64,000 nt of DNA. It comes from Fasciola hepatica. Lineage: Eukaryota > Platyhelminthes > Trematoda > Plagiorchiida > Fasciolidae. Of this stretch, positions 25,601 through 37,534 are shown piece by piece (position 1 is the stretch's first letter; each line of letters starts with the position of its first letter). The translations under genes were made by a program, and so were the position numbers. The DNA is taken from NCBI GenBank assembly GCA_948099385.1, contig CANUEZ040000193.1, forward strand, positions 3,050,501 to 3,114,500. The letters are read 5' to 3'. The notes under the pieces are model-generated. The model worked only from the letters and a program-made list of their open reading frames with translations. It ran no database searches and was not told the origin of the DNA.

Positions 25601-26800
25601 TCTAAACTCGAAAGTTTCATCAAAATACCAGCCAGAACAACGACTTTGCCAGTGAATAAAGGCAGAGGAAATGTCGGATCGTTGGACGGATAACAGGTTG
25701 ATTGAATTGAGCTGCGTGCTATTTGTTTATTTCTTCAAGGTTTTATTCTGAACCACGCTCTGTCGATTTCATCGGATCAGGTATCAGATCTTATAAAATC
25801 TCATGAGACATAATGGTTTTGACTTGACTGTGTTAACTTCGTTAGTGTCCTCATAACGAGCTCAACAAATCCGTTATAAGCACTATCATCTCAACCGGAG
25901 CGGAGCATTGCAAGTTCTGTCTGTCATCTGCTAGGATATACTGTCTGGTTCTTTATTGCTGGTTTCACAGATACAGTGTAGTATATAACGTTTTAACATT
26001 ATCGACGTTGGACGTACACGACAGGTCATTTACACAATGACTGGTTTCCAGGATGTGACATTATATCCCGAATCCCGATATTACCAATATCGCTGTCTGT
26101 TTCTGGCTATGGTGTTATTCCCCTAGTTCTAGTGACTACTACTGACGCGGAATCAACTTTTTACTTCCAATTATAACCCTTTTATCGGCTTCCTCAGTTT
26201 TTGCTAACTGCGGTTCAACCGGTATGAAAATCTACTGCAGAGATTTGGCAACCTAACTGTTAGAAATAATCAGGTAAATCTCTGTACCCGTGAATCACCA
26301 TTTAACGTTTTGGTGACTATCGATTTCATCGGCCCACATTTTACTGAACTGTGCTGTTCGGTGATTCACTGACACAAGAAGCAAAACCCCGAAGAACGAG
26401 GATTCCGTAATCCACTTGTGTTATGAGAGTAACTGTCAAGCACAGTGGTGAGTACACATCCCAACTTGCGAACCATTCCGCAACCATCTGGAAGCGAACG
26501 ACGGGACTTCTCATCACCCGTCAAACATGGTGGCTAGCTCGAGGTAACCCGAAGATAAAGTCACATAATTAATGAGGCTAACACAGAGCAGACGGTTCGG
26601 TAATTCTGTTAGGACCAGGAGAGTACACATGCAAAGTTTTAGCGTTGATCAAAAATATGATCCAGAATATCTAGGTAAAAGCACAAAACTAAACGTCCAG
26701 TTTGTTTCCGTCGCATTTATGTATGTGCATTAACTACCAGGTTCACCAATTCCGTGTGTTTGTCCCACCATCAAGTTAACCCTCGGCCACTGAAGCTGAA
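22655..26800. other. no gene recognised
   Basis: No family could be read in the short frames. Two adjacent plus frames at 23395-23996 (about 100 codons each) have T-rich hydrophobic stretches. One (IFIIIIYIIIVLI) is simply a TTATTATT tract. A weak minus-strand tRNA-like phrase lies at about 24380-24450. Confidence 0.45.
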
Positions 26801-26809
26801 AAGTCTTGA

Positions 26810-28765
26810 CGAACTACTTTTGAGAGCACTGGATTAGGTTCCGTAACCTGATCGTAACCGCCTTGGCGACAGAAAGCATTCCTTGTCTGACCCCTTTAGA
26901 CCGTTTTTCTGATACACGGTGGATAACGCTAGACGGCCTATCCCGAACTAGTGTGTGACACGTATAGACAGCATGGAACAGTATTGCTCTGGTTACTTTC
27001 TTACTGTTTCCTTTGGCTAACCACGTAGAACAGCGTTCTTGAACTCCTTCAGACAGGTGTCCGGTTTTTCCTCCGACGTATTTCCCTCCACGAGAGTAAC
27101 AGTGGAAATATACACAGCATGAGTTTGAAAACCAAGCTGTATATCTTTGAGTTTCAGTTGAAACCACGGTCTATTTTTGAAGGCGATTTGCAGCATGGAG
27201 CGAATTTGTTACCGCGTTAGATAACCGGCGGGTCATTGTTTCTGCAGCTGAATCCTCCTTAAATGCTATACAACCAAAGACGATCATTCTTGGGAGGTTG
27301 AGGATTCATGGTCGGGGTTGGCGTCTGTGTGTTGTCTGAGGAAACTATCTTGGTACCCGTTTTCTCTGCGTCAGTTGCCAGTAGATCCCGGGGCTTTCGA
27401 AAACTGGTCCTGGCGCATATCTGGTACGCACTGTAAGTCAGACAACGTACTGAGTTTCGTTGTTGCTGCATGGAAATGAAGCTTTCGAAATCAAGGTGTT
27501 GCTCGGCTAAAGTTGGTTCATAACAAATGGTACTTTCCAGTGATCCTTTCGCTGTCATACGTTAGTGGATGCAAGGGATGGAAGTGCATCGTCCAATTTC
27601 TTTTGTAGGGTAAATCCTATTTTCGAGTATGCTTCATTAAACTTTTGTAGTTTTTTTTATGGTTTTCAGTTAGAGTTAGCTAGTCAAGCCAAGTCAAGCT
27701 TATGCTATATGCTACCGAAGGTGAGTAATTGGCTGCTACTTAAATGTACAAATGTCCTCTACTTTTTTAAGTAGGTAAATATGTGATAGACTGACACCAT
27801 TTGTGATTTCCCATCTTTGAGCTGCATATATCGAGCTAGTGGAGGATCCAGTGGGGATTCTATTATTACGCCATCTTTTTGTCTATATGGGTTTCCTTCG
27901 GACTGAAATTGTACATTTGAAACACCCCTTTTTAGGACCTCCCTAATTGTATCCACTAGTATAGCTATTTTGATGTCTTTAGTAAGTATTACAAATAACG
28001 TTGACCATTTCGGATAGAAATACTTTAGTGAATAGAAAGGATACCTCGGGAGAGAGCATTTTCTTTGATTTAGCGATCATATTCCTGCTCTCCTCGACAA
28101 TTTGCAACATGTTGAGCAGGCCATACGGTGACATTTCGTCCTTATCTGTTCCAAGAGTTCTGTAAACTACAGTGTTGTTATGGTATGGTGAACCCAACAC
28201 GTCAAATATAGGTCGCAAGGGATCACCCTTTTTGTTTTCTGTACACCACAGAGTTTTGCGATTATTGGTCCTATTGATCTTATCAGATCGAAAGTGGTCA
28301 TTTCTATCTCATCCTCCCGTCGTAGTTTTCAAAGTTTGGTAAATTCATGCATTTTGGTGATGATAGGCTTGTCTTTTTCTTTAGTTGAATCGCTAAGTAG
28401 TCCTGCCATTTTCTCATGATAGTCTTTTCCGTCCATAAGGACGATTCCTGATCTCTAGTTGTGGTGTGTAATGTGAAATGACTGCTTGTCTCGCAGTTTC
28501 ACTATCGCTGCCAAATGTTCTCGTGTCGATTTGTTCCTAGCAGATAGTGCGACATTGAAGTACTGGTAACCGTAACTGATGAAAGTCAACTTCGGTTGAT
28601 TTGACTCAGTATTTCTTGTCAGTGCCAGTTGAGTTAGACCACGAAATAGGTTCTCCAGCTGAAGTTCTGTATATAGCTGGGAGACTCTCTCATTTATGCA
28701 GCGTAACTTGTGGCCAAGCAGTAGTGCCTCAAAAGTGACTTTGCCTCAGTCAATAGATGTCGGGT
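26810..28765 (-). pseudogene. Penelope-like element, decayed RT plus GIY-YIG ORF
   Basis: Minus-strand blocks follow the order of a Penelope-like element (PLE) ORF. A nearly stop-free N-terminal block runs about 28730-28340, including KLRCINERVSQLYTELQLEN and GIVLMDGKDYHEKM. The RT opening, KKGDPLRPIFDVLGSPYHN, is at about 28237-28181. Then come SPEVSFLFTKVFL (about 28050) and RQKDGVIIESPLDPPLA (about 27885-27835; family form R-Q-x-D-G-V-A-M-G-S-P-L-G-P). FNEAYSKIGFTLQKKLDDAL follows at about 27640-27580. DFESFISMQQQRNSVRCLTY (about 27490-27430) and TRRLSNAVTNSLHAANRL (about 27235-27180) are linker blocks. The end is a GIY-YIG domain, GGKYVGGKTGHLSEGVQE (about 27085-27030), through RVSEKRSKGVR. 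The catalytic Y-x-D-D box is not readable. Several stops and at least four frame changes make it non-functional. No flanking terminal repeats were recognised. Confidence 0.9.
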
Positions 28766-28769
28766 TTCT

Positions 28770-31700
28770 CACACATTTTCTGGGTTTGCGAGGAAACTAG
28801 TCCGTTGTGGCTTAGACCCTGTGTCTTTCTGTAATCTTTCCTGTGTTGATTGCATCTCGTTTTGGACGACTACTTATACCTAATGATTTAGATTTATCCG
28901 TACAACCGCAAATGGATAGTTCTATGATTCGTAGTGAATCTGGTGGCTGATGTATCCATACAGAATGCAACAGAAATAGATTTGACCTTCAGCTTTGTAC
29001 TTTTACGTTGATACTCTGGATCATATTTTTGATGAAAGCCAAAACTTTACGTGTGTACTGTACTGACCTGAAGAGAAGTATTGTGTTCTTCTGTTTAAGT
29101 CTTCTAAGTTCAGACTATGGGAGTACTTCACGAATTAATAATGAGTTTGTGAATTACATGAGACGGACGATGCAAGATGACCAGTTACATTCATCGATCA
29201 GTATGACAGTGTGACAGGGGTCTTTCGGAACACAGGACGAGCGAGTGTAATGCAAATATGTATGATGTCACAAAAAATTGACACCACAGATGATGGTCAT
29301 ACAAGAGATAAGACAGAAATGACGATGGGATTCAAAATGAGTATATAATCACTTCTACCGAGTTTTGCTGAAACCAGTGGGTCAGTAAAGGAGGAGGAGA
29401 AGGGGAATCAAAATAACATCGATTGAACTTACTCGGCAACCGAGGAACATTAAAAAGAGTACGGACAACGATCCCGGAGGCAAATATAAGCTTGGTTCAC
29501 CTGATGTTGATCACAATGTAAAGGGCGGGCAATAAATCAGAGTTGGTGATTGATGGAGTTTGGTCGCCTGGGTCTTTACTGAAGTACACATACAGAGCAC
29601 ACACCACGCAATAAAACTTGGTTTTGCAGGAATACCTGCACGGAATTCGGAGATTAATACGCAAGAAACATTTGATCATTGCCACTTTGATCATTCATGT
29701 AGGAATTTCGATAGAAAGAACGGATTTTCCAATTACCCTTACGCTCCATCTGCGTGCAACGCGAGGATTCCTCCACCCCAAGAAAAAAACGAAATGCATT
29801 TTATCTACTCAAAGACTAGTCGTTTCAAGATGTTTAATCGGTCATATTGACTACAGGTTTTCACGTAAATGAAAGTGAACTTATGACATCCTCTTTTTGC
29901 CTTGAGGATTATTTAGAGTTTCGGTCATTCAACTATCCACGAGTGATGAAGAATAATTTTTTCAATTTCTCACTTTCAAGCTCTTTTCCGAATATAGATA
30001 AGTAGAATAGAACGAGGCTACTTTGATCTATTTCCCCTCTACCACGGTTCTGAGAGCTTACAAAAGGATTTCAGTGCCTTGAACGAATTCTATCTAGAGG
30101 CTATGAGGGGAAAGGTTTTGAAGGATTTAGAACAGTACGAGCAGTACACGTTTTTGATAATCTCCGTCAAGCAGTCGGATAAGCTAATGGCAGAAAACGA
30201 GCGCGTACTTCAGTCCTGCAACCGACTGACCATGCATATCTTCGTTTCTTGTCGGAATGTATCATTATACACGACAGATCGTACCTGGGACCAAAGCTGT
30301 CAAAGAATTGCTTGTGGTTCCGCCTTAGTGTGATTCGCAAATGAGTTTTTATTTATTTTCTATTAGGTATACCACCCCTCCGTTCTTAGTAATAAGTGAC
30401 AATCTGATATAAGAAAAAATGAGCCATATTTTATTTCCTCTGACATTTTAACGAACCAGAAAAAACGATTCGGTTGGTCTCATCAATTGCCGGAAGTTTT
30501 GAGCGCAATCACGGCAGCGAAACACGCTGTATAACGCGCACAGCACACGCACTTACAACTAGCGGAAGACAAACGCTAAAAAGAAGTTTTCTCGCGTGAC
30601 CATCCTCATCAAAAATTAGAATGATCTGAGAGGAGAGAAAGTAATTTTGTCACTTGGTACTTCATTTCACCGAAAAAACTTCACCTTCGTAAAAAAAGGT
30701 CACGAAAACTTTGTGATCATGCTTGCAAGAGCACAGTGCGAAACAAAGCAAAACGTGCATGAGGCGATAAAGGCTGGTTACCTTGCAAAGATTCAGGGGG
30801 AGCACGTAATATCCGGTTATCTGAGGCTGTTTCTCCTGTTTTTCTGTGAATGGTACCGAACAGTGAACGAATCGTATCGTAGAAAAGGAGAGATGATAGC
30901 ACTTTACGACAATCCTGATTTTTTGTTGAATAGATATGTCTGTAAACGCAAAACCTTCTTCTTTCTTTCAAATCCAGTGGTTATACCATCAATAAATTGT
31001 ACACGTACATGAAATTTTCATTTGGACCTAGTTCACTGGTATGCTGTTCATCCAACTGCGAATTGACCGACCAGACCAACCCAGTGAACAAAGTCTGGAG
31101 AGCTGCTGTACATCTTCACCATATTGTTTTCACCCCCAGATATTCACTTGCGTTATTCGTGTTCCATTGATCGAATCGTACTAGTTTAGCTGGTGGAGCT
31201 GGTTGAGACCGATAAGCTGAAAGTCGCCGTTTACAAGCAAAAAATACTTGCGGGTTCTCTTCTTTTTACATTCAATACTTGTTTAATCTAATATATGGCG
31301 TACAAAACCGGATGATGTTTTAGATTTGTTCTATAAGTTAGCGAATACCATACATTAAAGCGGGAAAATGTAGACGAAGCTTTCCCACTTGTATCACGTT
31401 GAAGAAGACGCGCTGAACGGTAGCTTTTAGTTTCTTTAGGCGTGTTCACGAGACCATTTGTACATTTACCAGGATTTTGCTTGCGTTAAATCATTCCAAA
31501 ACCCCATGCAAAGTGGATACAAATAAACAAACCCTTTTTGAGTCGCACTGGAAATGACAGAGCTGCTTCTAGGCAACAGTACGCCTAATCAAAATTGTGA
31601 ATAATTTGAATAAGCATCGTACACCACCGATCAATGTGGATACTTAACCGGCTCCGAAGACAAGAATAATGTGCACCGACCGATAGATTACCCTATTTTG

Positions 31701-33295
31701 TTTATCTATCTGACATCCACCTAATTAGACAGTACCCGATATTCTCGTTCTATTGTTTTCTGCAAACAGTAACTAAAAGCTTACAACTGATGGAAGCCAT
31801 GACTTAGTTCCTTTCTTATTAGGCACAAAATTAGGAAGAACAAAATATAATAAACTAAAGGTGTTTTGTTAAAGGCCGTATTCTATGAGACAAAGCCTTG
31901 CTATGCTCAAAGGTTTTAAAGCCATCTCACGTGCTCCAAATATAATCAGAAGAAATTTTATGATTTCTTTGGACGTCTATGAAAAACTTTTTGGTATACC
32001 TATTCTTTATTACCAGCGATCTTGAAATATTCAGCGTCTATATTTGCATACTGGCGTTTGACTGCCAGTCTTATTATGTGTGGAAACGTTACACTAGACA
32101 TTATGCAACATGTTGCAACATTCTACAACCTGAGTCCTAGTGATTCTCCTACAATTTATAATAATCGTTCACAAAAGCTGTATGTCAATCGGTCCCAGTA
32201 CAAAGGCTACTTTCTCACGGAAAATACTCTGTGGAGCATCGTTTCAAATTCAGAATTGGTAAGTTCTTCATTACCAAATAGAATTCGTGATTGGCAAAGT
32301 CTTTCTCTCAGAAGACGCAATTAAACCACTGATCCATCCTCAGTAAGTATAAAACACGGCAGAAGTTTCAAAAACTTTGATGAGTTTACCAGATGGATTG
32401 CCATTCATCAATTCATTCCTGTCGTAAGTTCTACTTTCTGTTCAGGGAATGGATAAGCAGCAACAAGCTCACTTAGGGTAGACTCATTGAATAATCTTTT
32501 ACACTGCTGTTTCTCACTGTGCATCTTTCACCTATTAGAGCTGATATCATTTTTTCTGCTGAGCATGACAGATTCTTTTGACTGTGGGGAAGATCAGGTC
32601 ACTCAGTGATCGATGAATCATAATCAGTCAGTGTATGGATTATTTTGGGTGATAATTATATGGCAACTAGTATTTTCGGCTTTCAGTCTTCTTTTGCTTT
32701 ACCAGACACAGGCCACCCCGTTAGTCATGAGAATGCTACGATATCATTTACCACATACAAAAACAGTTGCGAATGAGTACAACAACCTTAATCAATAGAT
32801 GGAGCACTAGCATTGTGCTTTAGGCATCTTCACAACTGTTCTGAAAGAGTTAAGAGTTGCTTTCTGCATCCCTATTTTCAGATTTAAAAAGCCAAAATCA
32901 TTCCGAATCAATAAACTTTGTGAGGCATATTATATTTCAGTAAATGGTACTTCATTAATTTTCTTAATACAGCTTGCTACGTGATTTTTCACGTCGCTTT
33001 TGATGTACAGAACACAGTGTAGAAGAATGGAGAGAGGGACTCGAGGGATTCTCGTGGTCGACGAAAACACATCACTCCGGTCATCTGAAAATACATGAGT
33101 TGAGGATTATTCCATGAAAGACACAGATATACAAGTAAAATCGGATTAAGACTGTTCAATACTTTTTCACAAGTAAGACTCAACACTCGAACATTTGAAG
33201 CAATTTTATGTATTAAAAATAGTGAGAGGTTTGAATTTTAGACAACATGATTCTTTAAGCGGCGTCCACTATTTAGTTAATCTTGAGATATCAAG
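28770..33295. other. no gene recognised
   Basis: Open frames reach about 121 codons (30647-31012 plus, with an antisense frame inside it). None carries a motif I recognise, and the lengths fit chance. The first few hundred bases upstream of the Penelope copy may include its 5' region, but no repeat of the downstream flank was seen. Confidence 0.45.
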
Positions 33296-33304
33296 GAAAC
33301 ATAC

Positions 33305-33400
33305 TGTACAGCTGTTTCATCCGACTGGTCAAGAATCATTAGTTGTAGTGCGCATGGCCTGAGTCTCCAGTGAAATTCGGACATGGAAGAGTTGATCGGT
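33305..33400 (-). mobile_element. SINE fragment, family 2 (body, head lost)
   Basis: Read on the minus strand, GCGCACTACAACTAATGATTC is followed by GGATGAAACAGCTGTACAGT and GTTTCC. The plus-strand copy at 33495-33640 carries the matching GTGCGCTAGTAATGATCCC, then GGATGAAACAGCTGTACCGGT and GTTTTC. This fragment therefore holds the family body without a clear tRNA-like head. Confidence 0.6.
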
Positions 33401-33494
33401 ATGAGAAAAGCGAGTTAGTAGCCAACAAATTCAGCGGCGGTTTGGTGTCCTATCAGGTTCATTAGTGTTTAGACAAACCGTTGAGAGTCTGTCC

Positions 33495-33640
33495 GAACTG
33501 CCCGGTGATTAAGGATTTGATTCAAAGTCTTTCACGACGGTTCGAGTTCCAGTCGAGGCTCGGTGAATGTGCGCTAGTAATGATCCCTAAAATGGATGAA
33601 ACAGCTGTACCGGTACGTAGTTTTCTCCGGTGAGTTCATG
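33495..33640 (+). mobile_element. tRNA-derived SINE-like copy, family 2
   Basis: The tRNA-like head begins near 33500 (GCCCGGTGATTAAGGATTTG). It has an anticodon-arm-like TCAAAGTCTTTCACGACGG and a near-consensus B box, GGTTCGAGTTCC, at about 33541-33552. It then reads GGCTCGGTGAATGTGCGC and continues into GGATGAAACAGCTGTACC. An inverted relative of the body lies about 95 bp upstream (33305-33400). The body resembles, from memory, a flatworm SINE with 'ATAGGACGAAACGGCCGTCC'. Confidence 0.7.
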
Positions 33641-33959
33641 CATGAAATAATTTCGTTTATTAATACTTTACATATGTATCTATTGTGATCTGTCTAATAA
33701 ATTTTTTATATGCCGTTCATCTAATTTCTGTTATCCGATACGTCTTTGTCTCAAAGAGACGGAAAATAAATAAAAACATTGCAAGAGTCATGAGAACAGC
33801 AGAATTTAACTTCTACTTCTATTGGATGAACCCAGTGAACTTTTCCGGAGTTGTATCTTGAAAACAATGATTTACACATCATCTCCCGTACAAATTTTGC
33901 ACTCTGTTATGTGAATTACAGAAGATTGTAGTATATACATTTTTTTGAAATTGACATTA

Positions 33960-34128
33960 TTACCGGCATTGGTCAGTCGATCATCTCAGAGGAATTTAGA
34001 TCCATCCATTCCTGGTTCGAATCCTGCCACCGCGGCCATCGCTGATTAACCTCACCAGCTGATATCCTGTAATTGACCTTCCCTTTCCTTCTGAATTACT
34101 TTATTTCCAATATATAAAAAAGAAGGCT
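33960..34128 (+). mobile_element. tRNA-Leu-like SINE copy, family 3
   Basis: The head starts TTACCGGCATTGGTCAGTCG near 33960. Its B box, TGGTTCGAATCCTGCC, lies at 34013-34028, followed by ACCGCGGCC. The tail holds CCCTTTCCTTCTGAATTACT and then TATAAAAAAGAAG. Head and tail match the copies at 37378 and 55496. The head has the long variable-arm spacing of a leucine or serine tRNA. A TTTAGA in the anticodon loop position hints at leucine, without certainty. Confidence 0.7.
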
Positions 34129-34129
34129 A

Positions 34130-35780
34130 ATATCCTTTGAAGAATAAAAATAAACAGGATGAAAATCTAAAAGTGATCACATTCAGGTAATTTACTACTA
34201 AAAGAAGAGACCTTTATTCGTGGGCCTAGTTTACCTCCATTGGTCGTCCAAGGGCACCTTTAAATTGATAAATGTCCAATGGAGTAACTATTTAACTCAG
34301 CAGGAAATGATTATAGATGATGTATCAGCAATTTGCATAGTCCAATATGATCACCTATAGGTGTTCCTTTGAGCTTTGATACATTTTACTGTGAGATGTG
34401 AGTGACGAAATCAACCTGATCATCGAACAAGACCAACTCACACACATCACTGATAACTCTGTCTCGTTGCGACAAGAGTCCTTAAGCTACTACAAAGTTG
34501 AAACCACTAGATGATGCTAACTTAATTTGTTAATGAAATGATTTTCAGTAGTTTGAAAATTAATCAGACAAAAGTTATTCGGTTCGGTAATTTTCGATAA
34601 AAGTCAAGGATAGGGGTCGATCGGATGTATAACCTTCTCGATAACTCCATGCTTTATTATAAGAAACTGACTTCGTGGTGCGAATCAAAACGAGGAGTGT
34701 TTGATTGTTCCACTGGAGCACTGTTAGATTTTGTAGGCCATCACAGGATCATTTTTTCCAGTTGTTAGTTGTGCCACGTAGTTGGGAGGACCGTGACATT
34801 TTCAGGTCAGACGGGAAGTTAACTCCAGAATTAATGCGTCTAACATTTTACTTACCTTTCTTTTTATTGTATTGTGCGAACACGTCATCACCCATTCAAG
34901 CACATTTAGTCCTTCTGACTATTTCCACGGTTGTTTTTGAAAAGACGAAGTTATTGGAAAATCTATGGTTGCTTAGTCGTCAACATTTAGTCGCTCAGGT
35001 GACTGGGAATAACGAATAAATTCTCTGGGTGCATGTGGTCAGTAAACTCAGTAAGTCAGCGATTTTAAAACACTGTCCGTGAGAATTAATCTCACAGTGA
35101 AAGGGGATAACGGCTTTGGTGGAGACTGATAGATTTCAAGATATATTTGCTTTATCAACAAAGACCAATATTTTTATGGCAATAGCACCGAATCATCTGA
35201 AATAATTCGTAGGAGACGCGGAAATAAAATCGTGGGTTTTTCGCCAAATAAACTGGTGTGCTGTAGAAAATCCTAGCATTTTTAACTTGTCTACCATAAA
35301 GATTCAGGCTTGAATTATTCCTCCATGATATTTTCACTGCCGGTAAAAAGGAAGTCTTTTTTGACAATTATATTTCCTCCTCGGATGGCCTGGATGAGAA
35401 TTCAATGCTAAGTATACATGGGGACAAAAACTGAATGCAAAAACGGTAGTACCTGTTCAGTGCTACGGAGTTCGCGTAGTTCAACAGGGCCTTGGGACAA
35501 CTAACTAACTTTTTGTACCGGGCATCCAATGTGACCAACTGGACGGAATGATTATAGATTTACGACTTAGCAGCAAATATTAGCCAATAGAAACTAGCCA
35601 GTCCTGTTTCATGATAAGCTTGAGCACATGCCATAAAAATAGCACCATCCACTCAAGTATACTCATCAGACGGATAATTGATGTGAAATCAGTTAGTGAC
35701 TGGCGGCGAGAAAAAACATTTAATTCCCTATAAGTTATGAAAAACTCTTTATGGACTGCACCATTTGTGTCCTTCTTAAT
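34130..35780. other. no gene recognised
   Basis: Short frames only. The plus frame at 34705-35019 (104 codons) has no known motif. Confidence 0.5.
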
Positions 35781-36004
35781 TAGAAACAGATGAACGTTTC
35801 AATTACAGTTCTGTTTGATTTTACTGGATTTTGTTCTAGACTAGGAAAAAGAGAAAGCCCCTTTTCGATATGAGTATTATGGCATTGTATTTGGATGACA
35901 GGACAAAATTTCCCCGGAAGCTCAGGAAGGGTTTTGCTGTTATTGCCGCTCATCAGGTATGCATATCGGGTACTATTCCTCTCAGTCATCCTTACACTTG
36001 ATTA

Positions 36005-36110
36005 CTCCACAGTTGGGTTACGGCTGTAATCTCATTTGGATCGAATGGAGCGTGCACGGACAAGAAGTCCATTCCTAAAACCACACCGTATTTTTTCCAA
36101 AGCTCCTTGT
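36005..36110 (-). pseudogene. possible LTR-retroelement aspartic protease fragment
   Basis: A minus-strand run of about 30 open codons contains KKYGVVLGMDFLSVHAPF. That is close to the I-L-G-x-D-F-L block that ends Gypsy-type aspartic proteases. The upstream D-T/S-G-A active site and the downstream RT are not visible, and the open run is short, so chance is a real alternative. Confidence 0.3.
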
Positions 36111-36184
36111 TTGAAATTCAGACGTTTCATTGTTGACGGACCAAGATCACGTCCTCTAAGGAACCGTTAGCTTTTTACAAGTAA

Positions 36185-37375
36185 TTGCTTACAAGAGGAT
36201 CGGGTTGACACACGATTTGGACAAAATATTATCATAATCACCTTTAAAGAAAGATTTTGTCCAAATAGCTATCAGCAGACTAAGAAATGCTGTGTTGAAT
36301 TTCGTTGGAGTGGATATTTGTAAAATAAGGCGTGGATACGAGGGAGCGAACTAATATTTCGTCTGTACTTTTCGCATTGGAAGGCTCATGTCGCTAGGCG
36401 AAAATAAATCGGTGACATTACCCTTACTGGGCAGTTGCTTATTATTGTTGAATGCGCTATCAACGGGCAGAAGTGCGGTCGTTTTTTGCATTGCTTCAAA
36501 ATTTCAGAAAATAAATAATGTATGAACTGCTCTCGGATTTTACTCTACTATCATCAAATAAATCAGTTTACGCTTAAGCTTGATTAGTTGGTTCTTATTG
36601 TTTCTTCTCAATTTTCAACTTCACGGTGGGTCAGTTCCTTCTCAGGTTGGTCTTTTTTTCGAGCGTACCGTTATCTGCTTATCTACATATGTAGGCTGTT
36701 TCAAGCAGTTTTATTGTTCGAGCAAGAAACCAGAATTTGACTGATGCTTCAACACAACCCAACAAACAAAAGACAATTAGAAGTCTCTGGTGAATGTTGA
36801 ACTCCACTCAGCTTGGCAAGTGGCACTCCGAGTCATTTTCCCCTTTCATTCGACTGAAAACTTGCTTGATTAAGTTTATCCGTTCGTTTTCTGTTGTCCG
36901 ATGGCAAATCATTGATTGCTATTACTTATCCCCCATCACTTTCATCATTCACTTTCACTGTCCAGTTGGTTCGGCGCCGTTGAGGAGTAAATCTTTCATC
37001 CCCACAGTCACAAAACTTCATAGATTTTCCACTAGATTTCGCATTTAAATTCAAATAAACGTCGACCATATTGCGCGTTTTAGGTCGTAACGAAAGTCGA
37101 TCGCTTTATGGTGAAAGTTGATTCTTCTCACGACAAGTGAGGCAGTCATATAGTTTGATAACATGATTTTTTCGGGGACCCAAGTTTATGTGGGCTTCGT
37201 TGAACCACTGTCTCACTGATAATCAGTCTTGGTTCCGAGAGAGACTAACTGATATTTTCGTTTTCTATGTATCACTAATCACAACATAGGTGATATTGTC
37301 TGATCTTCGGACAGTGAGAAAAATGAAAATGTCAGAGATGGAATTTTCCAGACAGGGGTGCCGTGCACTACCCCT
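36185..37375. other. no gene recognised
   Basis: No supported gene. An 11-base inverted repeat (TTGGACAAAAT and ATTTTGTCCAA, about 36217-36266) is within what chance gives in a window this size. Confidence 0.5.
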
Positions 37376-37377
37376 TT

Positions 37378-37530
37378 AACCGGCGATGGGCAAACGGCTA
37401 ACTCCATGGACTTTAGACCCTCCTATCCAAAGTTCGAATCCTCACACTGCCGCCGGTTACTTCCCTAATTGTCAGTCTTCGACAGGCCTTAACCCCTTTC
37501 CTGAAATATTTTGCTAACGTAAAAAGGAAG
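37378..37530 (+). mobile_element. tRNA-Leu-like SINE copy, family 3
   Basis: The head is ACCGGCGATGGGCAAACGGC. An anticodon-region ACTTTAGACCC and a B box, AGTTCGAATCCTC (about 37431-37443), precede the closing GCCGCCGGTTAC. The tail CCCCTTTCCTGAAATATTTT, ending TAAAAAGGAAG, aligns with the tail of the 33960 copy. Confidence 0.75.
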
Positions 37531-37534
37531 TAAA

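Noticed and set aside
30647..31012. 121-codon plus-strand frame as a gene
   Set aside because: Length is near the chance expectation, an antisense frame overlaps it, and no motif or relative is visible.
36217..36266. 11-base inverted repeat as a regulatory hairpin
   Set aside because: One such repeat is expected by chance in a window of this size.
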